NCBI GenBank assembly: GCA_905236315.1
Contig: CAJOPO010000138.1
Location: 1 to 7,801, forward strand
Source of the DNA: an uncultured Treponema sp.
GTDB taxonomy: Bacteria; Spirochaetota; Spirochaetia; Treponematales; Treponemataceae
Direction: 5' to 3'
DNA length: 7,801 bases
Shown piece after piece: positions 1-5,687 of this stretch. The notes under the pieces were generated by a model. It saw only the letters and a list, made by a program, of their open reading frames with translations. It was not told where the DNA came from and searched no databases. The translations under genes were made by a program, and so were the position numbers. Positions within the stretch are counted from its first letter, which is position 1, and each line of letters starts with the position of its first letter.

Positions 1-30
1 AGATATTAAATATCAGAGATATTAAATATC
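1..30. repeat. Two tandem copies of a 16-bp palindromic unit
   Basis: The 14-mer AGATATTAAATATC occurs at 1-14 and again at 17-30, giving a period of 16 bp. Each copy contains a near-perfect dyad, GATATT-A-AATATC, with 6-bp arms around one central base. The window starts inside or at the edge of the array, so more copies may lie to the left. It sits just upstream of an intrinsic terminator and about 100 bp before the metF start. It could be an operator pair, a short hairpin repeat or the 3' untranslated region of an upstream gene. No function can be assigned. Confidence 0.75.
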
Positions 31-45
31 AAAAAAACTAGTTAT

Positions 46-82
46 AAAGCGGTTTGCAGATATTCTGTTAACCGCTTTTTTA
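46..82 (+). terminator. Intrinsic (Rho-independent) terminator of an off-window upstream gene
   Basis: A 9-bp stem, AAAGCGGTT at 46-54 against AACCGCTTT at 70-78, is extended inside by CAGA (57-60) with TCTG (64-67) around a 3-nt loop. A run of T residues (76-81) follows on the plus strand. This is a textbook hairpin plus U-tract for plus-strand transcription. It ends a transcript coming from left of the window and separates it from metF. On the minus strand the T-run (31-37 complement) is displaced by about 8 nt, so bidirectional function is less likely. Confidence 0.85.
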
Positions 83-93
83 TTTTAAGTCTA

Positions 94-122
94 TTGCCTA
101 CTCTACAAGAAACTTTTATAAT
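94..122 (+). promoter_or_regulatory. Sigma70-type promoter of metF, abutting the start codon
   Basis: A perfect -10 box TATAAT lies at 117-122, with TTGCCT (4 of 6 consensus bases) at 94-99 and exactly 17 bp between them. Only 7 nt (123-129) separate the -10 box from the metF ATG at 130, so transcription should begin at or within a base or two of the start codon. The TTG at 94-96 is an in-frame possible start codon but is better explained as the start of the -35 box. Confidence 0.65.
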
Positions 123-129
123 ATTTTAT

Positions 130-1011
130 ATGACTATAAAACAAATTCTTGATAATAAAAAAATAATAATCTCTTTTGAAATGTTTCCCCCTAAGCAACA
201 ATCAAAATTTGATAGCGTAATTAATGCAGCCAAAGAACTTTCTGCACTAAAACCTGACTTTATGTCTATTACTTATGGGGCAGGTGGTACAACAAAGGTA
301 AATACCGTAGAAATTGCTTCAAAAATTATAGAAGCTGGTACACCCGCTCTTGCGCACTTAACATGTGTGGGAAACAGCATGGATAGTATAAAAGATGCCA
401 TTGCCACAATGAAAAAAGCAAAAATACAAAACGTTCTTGCATTACGAGGGGATTTTCCACCTGATACACCTCATGGGCAGAGCGTTTTAAGTGAAGGTTT
501 ACACCATGCAAGCGATTTGGTGCCCTTATTAAAGGATGCTGGATTTTGTGTTGGTGGCGCATGCTACCCAGAAGGGCATCCTGAAAGCGCAAATAGAAGT
601 GAAGATATAGAAAACCTACGTTATAAAGTGGATGCAGGAATAGATTTTTTAACGACACAAATGTTTTTTGACAATAATATGCTCTATAGTTATCTATACC
701 GCTTGCAATCAAAGGGTATTCATGTTCCAGTATTTGCGGGTATAATGCCCATAACAAACAGCAATCAAGTGGAACGAATGGTAAAACTTTCTTCTGCCTA
801 CATTCCTGCAAAATTGCTTTCGTTTTGTGATAAGTTTTCTGATAAACCAGAGGCTATGTGGCAGGCGGGAATAGATTATGCTACAGACCAAATTATAGAT
901 TTAATTTCTAATGGTGTAAGGGGAATACATATCTACACTATGAACAAACCTGCTACTGCAAAATCTATAATGCAAAATATAGACGCTATTATAGCGGCTT
1001 GCAATGAATAA
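130..1011 (+). CDS. metF: 5,10-methylenetetrahydrofolate reductase (MetF)
   Basis: A cytosolic flavoprotein that reduces 5,10-methylene-THF to 5-methyl-THF, the methyl donor for methionine synthesis. With the ATG at 130 the protein is 293 residues, matching the roughly 296 of E. coli MetF; the TTG at 94 would add 12 residues with no family counterpart and overlaps the putative -35 box. Family motifs appear in order: SFEMFPP with the conserved catalytic Glu (residue 17), ITYGAGG (near 47-53), AHLTCVG (75-81), LALRGDFPP with the flavin-region Asp (residue 108), CYPEGHPE (145-152), KVDAGIDFLTTQMFFDN (166-182), FAGIMPITN (202-210) and GVRGIHIYTMN (262-272). The TIM-barrel domain is complete. It is the only plus-strand gene here, monocistronic on present evidence, preceded by a terminator and converging with the polyferredoxin gene. 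No Shine-Dalgarno sequence precedes the ATG. Confidence 0.96.
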   Translation: MTIKQILDNKKIIISFEMFPPKQQSKFDSVINAAKELSALKPDFMSITYGAGGTTKVNTVEIASKIIEAGTPALAHLTCVGNSMDSIKDAIATMKKAKIQNVLALRGDFPPDTPHGQSVLSEGLHHASDLVPLLKDAGFCVGGACYPEGHPESANRSEDIENLRYKVDAGIDFLTTQMFFDNNMLYSYLYRLQSKGIHVPVFAGIMPITNSNQVERMVKLSSAYIPAKLLSFCDKFSDKPEAMWQAGIDYATDQIIDLISNGVRGIHIYTMNKPATAKSIMQNIDAIIAACNE

Positions 1012-1032
1012 AAAATAGCATTAATTTTTTAT
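1008..1032. terminator. AT-only inverted repeat at the convergent gene ends, possible weak bidirectional terminator
   Basis: ATAAAAAAT (1008-1016) is perfectly complementary to ATTTTTTAT (1024-1032) around a 7-nt loop. The repeat covers the metF stop codon in its left arm and the polyferredoxin stop codon in its loop, and each strand carries a T6 run in the distal arm. The stem has no G-C pair, so it would be weak. It is the only candidate transcription end between these two convergent genes. Confidence 0.35.
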
Positions 1033-1872
1033 AGAGAATTTAAGTGCATTTGTTGGGCAAGAAGCAATACACGAAGCACAGCGAATGCACTCTGCAGAGT
1101 TAGGATTTTTAGTAACGCTAACATTCATTTTACATACTTTTGCACACATTCCACAGGAAGTGCATTTTTTCTTATCTATAGTAATATGCAAAATGCTTAC
1201 CTTATTAAATAAAGAATAAAACGCTCCTAAGGGACAAAAATATTTACAAAACGGTCTGTAAATAAACATTGATTCCAAAAGTATAATTATAAGAATAATA
1301 AATTTCCAATAGAATAATCCCTCTATAGCAGCACGTAAAATCTTATTTTTTAGTATTAGCGGGAGGCCTGCTTCTAATGTACCTGCAGGGCAAAAAAACT
1401 CACAAAAAAAAGGTATGCCAGAGCCAAAAGCATCTCTATAAAAAAGAGGTAATGCTATAACCATGACTAATAAAATTGCATACTTAAGAAAACGAAGGAA
1501 GTTATCAATCTTTTTAGGAAGTTTTATCTTTGGAACAGGTATTTTATATAGCAAATCTTGAATAAAGCCAAACAAACATAAAAAACCGCATATAACTCTT
1601 CCAAGAAAAAGACCAAAGAGAATTAGAGTTCCAAGTACATAAAAAGAAAAATGATTCTTTCTATTAGTAAAAACAGCTTGCAAAGAACCTAAAGGGCATG
1701 AACCTAAAGCACCAGGACAGGAATAACAATTTAAGCCTGGCACACATAGTATTTTTGACTTTCCTTTAAAAATCTTACCTTCTACAAAACCTTTTATATA
1801 GGCATTGGTACAAAAGATTGAAGCTATCTGTATAAAAAATCTTTTTATGGAAGTCTGTTTTAATCTATTCAT
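1021..1872 (-). CDS. Membrane polyferredoxin, NapH/YccM-type 4Fe-4S binding protein
   Basis: 283 residues, complete. Two classical ferredoxin motifs lie at the C-terminus: C237-x2-C240-x2-C243-x3-C247 and C262-x2-C265-x2-C268-x3-C272-P, expected to bind two [4Fe-4S] clusters on one face of the membrane. Upstream are the Cys pairs of the NapH/YccM/NosR family: C43, C49, C52 and C59 near the N-terminus, C95/C99 (ICGFLC), C157/C161 (CEFFCPAG) and C209/C213 (CKYFCPLG). Hydrophobic segments near 75-105, 128-145 and 186-204 make it an integral membrane protein. Family members pass electrons between quinol or flavin carriers and periplasmic or cytosolic partners; the partner here is unknown, because no nap, nos or rnf gene is in view. 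It starts 6 nt after the small CxxC gene and is last in the minus-strand operon. The nearest AGGAA is about 14 nt before the ATG, so translation may depend on coupling. Confidence 0.9.
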   Translation of the reverse strand: MNRLKQTSIKRFFIQIASIFCTNAYIKGFVEGKIFKGKSKILCVPGLNCYSCPGALGSCPLGSLQAVFTNRKNHFSFYVLGTLILFGLFLGRVICGFLCLFGFIQDLLYKIPVPKIKLPKKIDNFLRFLKYAILLVMVIALPLFYRDAFGSGIPFFCEFFCPAGTLEAGLPLILKNKILRAAIEGLFYWKFIILIIILLESMFIYRPFCKYFCPLGAFYSLFNKVSILHITIDKKKCTSCGMCAKVCKMNVSVTKNPNSAECIRCASCIASCPTNALKFSIKN

Positions 1873-1878
1873 AAAGGA

Positions 1879-2025
1879 TTAAGAAATTCCTATACATTGC
1901 AAACAAATATTTATCGCCTTTTTTAAAACAACTATATGTTCATTTCTAGAAATACCTATGATTATAAAAAGGAATGAAATTATAAACAATAAACACCTTA
2001 TAAAAAATACTTTATTATATTTCAT
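1879..2025 (-). CDS. Small membrane CxxC protein (48 aa), resembling the CD1871A family
   Basis: A 48-residue ORF opens with ATG at 2025-2023, overlapping the TGA of the TPR gene as ATGA, and stops 6 nt before the polyferredoxin start. The protein has a short basic N-terminus (MKYNKV), one hydrophobic span at about residues 7-24, then a basic/amphipathic tail ending in KKAINICLQCIGIS with C41-x2-C44. From memory this tail matches the small clostridial 'CD1871A family CXXC motif-containing' proteins, which end in KAINICLECIG-like sequence and often sit beside 4Fe-4S proteins; I could not verify this by search. The exact packing, the coding-like sequence and the CxxC motif argue strongly for a real gene. 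Likely role: a membrane-anchored redox or cluster-handling partner of the polyferredoxin. This is inference. No Shine-Dalgarno sequence is evident, so translation is probably coupled to the upstream gene. Confidence 0.82.
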   Translation of the reverse strand: MKYNKVFFIRCLLFIISFLFIIIGISRNEHIVVLKKAINICLQCIGIS

Positions 2026-4001
2026 TTTGCCATATTTTGTGCTTGTTGAACCAACTGCAGCATAAGGCGTGCCTTATTATGACTTGGGTTCAATTTTAAG
2101 GAATACTGCAAAGACCTTATAGCACTTCTATAATCCGTGCCATAGTAAGATGCCTTCCCCATGCGATAAAGTATTTCTGCTTTTATTTTAGAATCAAGAA
2201 CACGAGATGAAGCTTTAGCTAAATATTCAAGTGCAAGAGTATTCTGCCCCATTCCCGCATATATATTTCCCATATTTATATATGCCATGACAACAGAATC
2301 ATTTTGTCCAGAAACATTCATAACAGGACTTCTTAAACTATATTTATCAATAATGCTGTTATATAATGCCATCGCAGAGAGAACATTTCCATCTTGCAAA
2401 TTAAACCATGCGGCAACTTCACATTCCCATAAAGCAAGTTCATCTATATGCTCTGATGGAATAAACGCATCCTCTGTACTTTGGCGAGAAACATTTAAGT
2501 ATCGTTCAAATAAGGTTCTTGCATCCTCTTCATAGCCATTATTTATTAAAACCATTATGGCGTAATGAACTATCTCTTCAGGGTAAAGGGCAGACTCAAT
2601 TTCATTACGCTCTAATAGAGGCCACACTTTAGCCGCACGTTTACTACGCTCTGTTTCAGGATTAGCATCCGCTTCTAGCTCTTCTTTTAACACTATTAAT
2701 CGTGGACTATTGTGTTTCTGAATAGCTTTATTTATGGCTTCAAAAACTTCCTCCATGCTAACTCTTGGAATACTATCTATTTGCTCCATAGTACGAGTCT
2801 GTAACCCAGCCGCTCTTATTTGAGATGTCATAATATCATCTTCTGGCAAATTTAATAGCTTTATAGCATATTCACCATAGGCTGCCAATCCTGGCTCATA
2901 ATCGGGAAATGTTTGAATTAATGTTTTTAAGCGATTATATTCGGTATGCAAGTTTTCTTCCTGACGAGCATAAAGTGCGCTGTTAATATAAATAATGGGT
3001 AAAATAGAAAGTAAACCTGCATCTATATATGGAGTATACTCAGATTTCTCTTGAGTATTTTGAAGTGAAAGTATATAAGGCTCAGCTTCTTGCAGCAATT
3101 CATTACGAAGTTTCTCAGATTCATCATCTTCACCTAAAACATAATAAACATCCGTTAGCAATGCTTTTCGGCGAACACTACATGCGGAAGTGGATACCAT
3201 TCCATCCGCTTGCAATAAAGCTTCAAGACTTTCATTATAATGCCCTGCATCATAAAAAGCACTTCCCCAAAATAAAGAGTCTAAAGAACTTGTTACCTTA
3301 CCAGGATACATAGAAGCAGCCTTTTCATAAAGCCCTTTATACATAGCTAAAGAAGCAGCATTCCAAAGCCAAACAGAAAGTCCACTCCCCTTGTATGCGT
3401 CTAAATATATGGGAATAAAACGCTCATCATAAAAAACTTCAAAGCGCAATAAAGGCTCCTCGTCTGCATTTTTTGCCTTCTTCTTTGATTTTTTTAATAG
3501 TGTCTTAGCATTAAAAAGTTCATCAGCGTCTTTACCACTTTCTAAAGCATATCTTAAAAAACTTTCCGCATACACAGAACCATATTCGCTTCCTTGCAAA
3601 GAAGAGGAAACCTTTAAGGCCTCACTAACCCTATCTTTTCTAAGCAAAAAATTGCCATACACAGCAACAAGTTTATCATTACCATGTAGTTTTTTTATTC
3701 CATGCTTTAAAAGTTTTTCTGAAAGTTTATCTTCTCCAAGCCTAGTATAACGTTTATAAATACCTAAAAAATCATTTTCTGTTTTAGCTTGTACATTTGC
3801 ATCTTTTAAGATTTGCAAAGCTTGCGTATTCGCTCCAGACACAATATAAGAATCTGCTTGCAAAAGCAAAGATGTTACCGAAGCACCCTCTTTATGCAAT
3901 GAACACGAAAAGAAAAAAAAGGAAACGAGAAATATTATTGAAAAACTTAACTTATAAAAGCGGAACTTTTTGTTATTGGAAAGGAAACTAGAATATCTCA
4001 A
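2022..4001 (-). CDS. TPR-repeat lipoprotein, probably outer-envelope or periplasmic
   Basis: 659 residues. The N-terminus has basic residues (KKFRFYK, 11-17), a Phe-rich hydrophobic stretch (about 18-31) and a lipobox-like FFFSC with lipidation candidate C33. This departs from the E. coli consensus but fits the relaxed spirochaetal pattern. The rest is almost wholly helical. Clear TPR units lie near the C-terminus (about 571-604 and 605-638, the latter with the G/Y/A/P spacing of TPRs), and more degenerate helical repeats probably fill 45-560. A Lys-rich stretch (168-177) interrupts the early part. Such proteins scaffold envelope complexes; no catalytic motif is seen. The start is TTG, overlapping the nusB TGA as TTGA, with AAAGAG 8 nt upstream as a partial Shine-Dalgarno; no in-frame ATG precedes the lipobox, so TTG is the best start. 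It also overlaps the next gene by 4 nt. Specific function unknown. Confidence 0.88.
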   Translation of the reverse strand: MRYSSFLSNNKKFRFYKLSFSIIFLVSFFFFSCSLHKEGASVTSLLLQADSYIVSGANTQALQILKDANVQAKTENDFLGIYKRYTRLGEDKLSEKLLKHGIKKLHGNDKLVAVYGNFLLRKDRVSEALKVSSSLQGSEYGSVYAESFLRYALESGKDADELFNAKTLLKKSKKKAKNADEEPLLRFEVFYDERFIPIYLDAYKGSGLSVWLWNAASLAMYKGLYEKAASMYPGKVTSSLDSLFWGSAFYDAGHYNESLEALLQADGMVSTSACSVRRKALLTDVYYVLGEDDESEKLRNELLQEAEPYILSLQNTQEKSEYTPYIDAGLLSILPIIYINSALYARQEENLHTEYNRLKTLIQTFPDYEPGLAAYGEYAIKLLNLPEDDIMTSQIRAAGLQTRTMEQIDSIPRVSMEEVFEAINKAIQKHNSPRLIVLKEELEADANPETERSKRAAKVWPLLERNEIESALYPEEIVHYAIMVLINNGYEEDARTLFERYLNVSRQSTEDAFIPSEHIDELALWECEVAAWFNLQDGNVLSAMALYNSIIDKYSLRSPVMNVSGQNDSVVMAYINMGNIYAGMGQNTLALEYLAKASSRVLDSKIKAEILYRMGKASYYGTDYRSAIRSLQYSLKLNPSHNKARLMLQLVQQAQNMAK

Positions 4002-4465
4002 GACTGCATCTCTTTACTAATGGTATCTAATATTGCATTTATAAACTTAAAAGCATCATCTGTACCATATTTTTTAGAAATAGATATAGCTTCATCTATG
4101 ACTATAGGCGGAGCTAAGTCTTTTTGATATAGCAAGGAAAAGACGCTCATACGCAGAATTGCTAAAGAAACTTTATTTATGCGACCAAATTCCCACTTAC
4201 CTGTTAAATGCTTCTTTATAATATCATCTATTTCATCAATGTGATTGATAGTGCCAGAGATAAGTAATCGAGCAAAGTCTTCTGCCTCATTAGAATTAGT
4301 TTCTAGTGAAGCCCCATCTCTAGAAGCATTTTCTTCAGAATTATTGTCTTTTTCTACTTCGTTTTCTTGCCATTCTAATTTTAATAATTCATCTAAAGGC
4401 ACTCCTCCTACATCGTAAGAATAGAGTGCCTGAAAAGCAAGGATTCTACCTTTTCTGCGTATCAC
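3998..4465 (-). CDS. nusB: Transcription antitermination factor NusB
   Basis: 155 residues, complete, slightly longer than the typical 130-145. NusB binds boxA RNA together with S10 (NusE) and promotes antitermination, chiefly in rRNA operons. The family pattern is clear: an N-terminal Arg-rich helix and RILAFQALYSYDVG (7-20), FGRINKVSLAILRMSVFSLLY (93-113), the helix IVIDEAISISKKYGTDDAFKF (121-141) and a closing INAILDTI (142-149). An acidic, Asn/Ser-rich linker at about 34-61 between the first helices accounts for the extra length and is likely disordered. The start is GTG at 4465; no upstream in-frame ATG is needed, and an AGGGA Shine-Dalgarno sits 7 nt before it. It lies 13 nt after the surA-like gene and overlaps the TPR gene by 4 nt, so it is co-transcribed with both. 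Confidence 0.95.
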   Translation of the reverse strand: MIRRKGRILAFQALYSYDVGGVPLDELLKLEWQENEVEKDNNSEENASRDGASLETNSNEAEDFARLLISGTINHIDEIDDIIKKHLTGKWEFGRINKVSLAILRMSVFSLLYQKDLAPPIVIDEAISISKKYGTDDAFKFINAILDTISKEMQS

Positions 4466-4472
4466 GATTAAT

Positions 4473-4477
4473 TCCCT
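4473..4477 (-). promoter_or_regulatory. Ribosome binding site of nusB, supports the GTG start
   Basis: On the minus strand AGGGA ends 7 nt before the GTG at 4465, within the normal Shine-Dalgarno spacing. It begins inside the TAG stop codon (4481-4479) context of the preceding gene, which ties termination of one to initiation of the next. It is the main sequence evidence that the non-ATG start is right. Confidence 0.7.
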
Positions 4478-4478
4478 A

Positions 4479-5570
4479 CTACCAAGACAAAGCCTTTGTT
4501 AAATCAGCACCTGTCTTTTTTCTTTCTACATTAGCGTCAGTATCTAAAGACTTTGCCATCTCTATAGCAGCTTGTGAAAGAAACTGCGCTTGTTTTTGCT
4601 GTGTTAGCTGTCTTTTTATATATTCATAAACAGTAACATTTGATTCAGGCTGTATACTATCGCTTAGTCCCAACATCTTTGCAGAATATTTAGCCTGAAC
4701 CACATAGAACTGAAAATCATTTTCTGTTTCGATAATATCGCTAACAAACCCATTTTCTCTACTAAACAATGTTAATAAATAATCATAAGTCCATCTAAGT
4801 TGCTGTGCTTGAGCGGCACTCTTCTGTACAAACAAATCTAAGGCAGCATATTTTTTTCCATTATCTTGAGAGGTCTTAAAAGTTGCTTCCTTACTTTTAT
4901 CTGCTACATATTGCTTTCTCATATCAGCACAAGTAGCACGGGCTGCAACAGAATCATTATTCTTAGGAACCATAACAAGAAATACCTTTGTCATATCATT
5001 CCAAACAAAAGAAGATTTATTCAAATCATAAGCCTTACGTATTTCATCATCTGTAGCAGCAACAGTCTGTAATTCCGCTTGTTTCTTTATAGCAACATAC
5101 TGCTGAGCAATTAATTGATTTTTTAAATATCCTTTAAAGTCAGCATAAGACATGCCTGTATTTTGTAAAATCCAAGCATCAAGACTAAGACCTGTTTGAT
5201 TTTTTATAATCTCTGTAAGTTGAGCTTCTGTAACCTGAGAACCCAACTGCTGACTCATTACATTTAAGAAAGCCGCATCAACTTGACTATCTGTAATGAC
5301 CATATTAGACTTTGCAGCATCTTGCGCAATCAATTTTTCCTGGATAAGACTATCAAGGAGCTGCTTACGTTCATCGACAGTCAATTTTTTATCCATTCCA
5401 TAGGTCTTATACTGCATTTCCATAAAAGAAGCACGAGCTTTTAGCTGCTTTAAAGTAATAGTTTCTGACTTATTTAATTTAACCACTGCAAGAGGTTGTA
5501 AATCCGCTTGCGCAAACATGGAAGCGGTAGCAGTAAGAAAAATAGCAATTCCAATAGCTAAACGTTTCAT
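4479..5570 (-). CDS. SurA-like periplasmic chaperone / parvulin-type PPIase with degenerate catalytic domain
   Basis: 363 residues. A Sec signal peptide is evident: MKRLAIGIAIFLTATASMFA with likely cleavage near 20-22. The mature N-terminal part, with DERKQLLDSLIQEKLIAQDAAKSN (about 66-89) and a run of helices to about 170, matches the SurA N-terminal chaperone domain. ATDDEIRKAYDLNKSSF (172-188) leads into a parvulin-like segment (about 190-296) ending in GFVSDIIETENDFQFYVVQAK, the usual last strands. The GG-x-LG-like core seen in active parvulins is not recognisable, so isomerase activity is doubtful while chaperone function is plausible. From memory it corresponds to the T. pallidum protein once called basic membrane protein TpN39b. 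A strong AGAGGAA ribosome binding site lies 5 nt before the ATG. It sits 107 nt downstream of alaS, with a stem-loop in the gap. Confidence 0.82.
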   Translation of the reverse strand: MKRLAIGIAIFLTATASMFAQADLQPLAVVKLNKSETITLKQLKARASFMEMQYKTYGMDKKLTVDERKQLLDSLIQEKLIAQDAAKSNMVITDSQVDAAFLNVMSQQLGSQVTEAQLTEIIKNQTGLSLDAWILQNTGMSYADFKGYLKNQLIAQQYVAIKKQAELQTVAATDDEIRKAYDLNKSSFVWNDMTKVFLVMVPKNNDSVAARATCADMRKQYVADKSKEATFKTSQDNGKKYAALDLFVQKSAAQAQQLRWTYDYLLTLFSRENGFVSDIIETENDFQFYVVQAKYSAKMLGLSDSIQPESNVTVYEYIKRQLTQQKQAQFLSQAAIEMAKSLDTDANVERKKTGADLTKALSW

Positions 5571-5575
5571 AAAGG

Positions 5576-5582
5576 TTCCTCT
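5576..5582 (-). promoter_or_regulatory. Strong ribosome binding site of the SurA-like gene
   Basis: AGAGGAA on the minus strand stands 5 nt before the ATG at 5570. It is the best Shine-Dalgarno match in the window and contrasts with the absence of one before metF and alaS. Confidence 0.75.
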
Positions 5583-5593
5583 TTACAAATAAA

Positions 5594-5625
5594 ACTTTCG
5601 GAAAGTGCCACTCTTTGGCACTTCC
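5594..5625 (-). terminator. Stem-loop between alaS and the SurA-like gene, possible leaky terminator or attenuator
   Basis: AAGTGCCA (5603-5610) pairs perfectly with TGGCACTT (5616-5623) around a 5-nt loop, and flanking GG/CC can extend the stem with one bulged A. On the minus strand an overlapping smaller hairpin, ACTTT-CCG-AAAGT (5606-5594), is followed by TTTATTT. The two cannot form together. The U-tract next to the strong hairpin is poor, so this may lower rather than stop read-through from alaS, or be an RNA processing or stability element. Confidence 0.45.
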
Positions 5626-5670
5626 TTTTGATTAAATAACAATTATTTATATACATAGTTACAAAGCTAA

Positions 5671-5687
5671 TTCTAATTTAATTAGAA
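5671..5687. repeat. Inverted repeat centred on the alaS stop codon
   Basis: TTCTAAT (5671-5677) and ATTAGAA (5681-5687) are perfect 7-bp inverted arms, and the 3-nt loop (5678-5680) is exactly the alaS stop codon, TAA in the mRNA. The stem is mostly A-U and weak. It may be chance in AT-rich DNA or a small 3'-end structure. Confidence 0.5.

Noticed and set aside
94..129. TTG start for metF adding 12 residues
   Set aside because: The extra residues have no counterpart in MetF, and the TTG forms part of a -35 box correctly spaced from a perfect TATAAT just before ATG 130.
326..811. 161-codon open frame antisense to metF
   Set aside because: It lies wholly within a strongly conserved gene on the other strand, has no recognisable protein features and no ribosome binding site; a shadow frame.
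984..996. CGCTATTATAGCG palindrome near the metF 3' end as a terminator
   Set aside because: The stem is at most 5 bp with a 3-nt loop, it lies in coding sequence, and no T-run follows.
1043..1091. AGTGCATT/AATGCACT inverted repeat as a metF terminator
   Set aside because: The arms are 33 nt apart, no T-run follows, and the sequence encodes the ferredoxin cysteine motif on the minus strand.
2287..3991. Three plus-strand open frames (82, 94 and 64 codons) inside the TPR gene
   Set aside because: They are antisense to a continuous coding region with clear TPR and lipoprotein character, and show no family motif.
4426..5072. Short plus-strand frames opposite nusB and the SurA-like gene
   Set aside because: Antisense shadows of well-supported genes, without promoter, ribosome binding site or conserved features.
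5631..5665. Separate promoter for the SurA-like gene in the alaS gap
   Set aside because: The best pair on the minus strand (TTGTAA with TGTTAT at 17 bp) matches only 4 of 6 bases in each box, common by chance in such AT-rich DNA.
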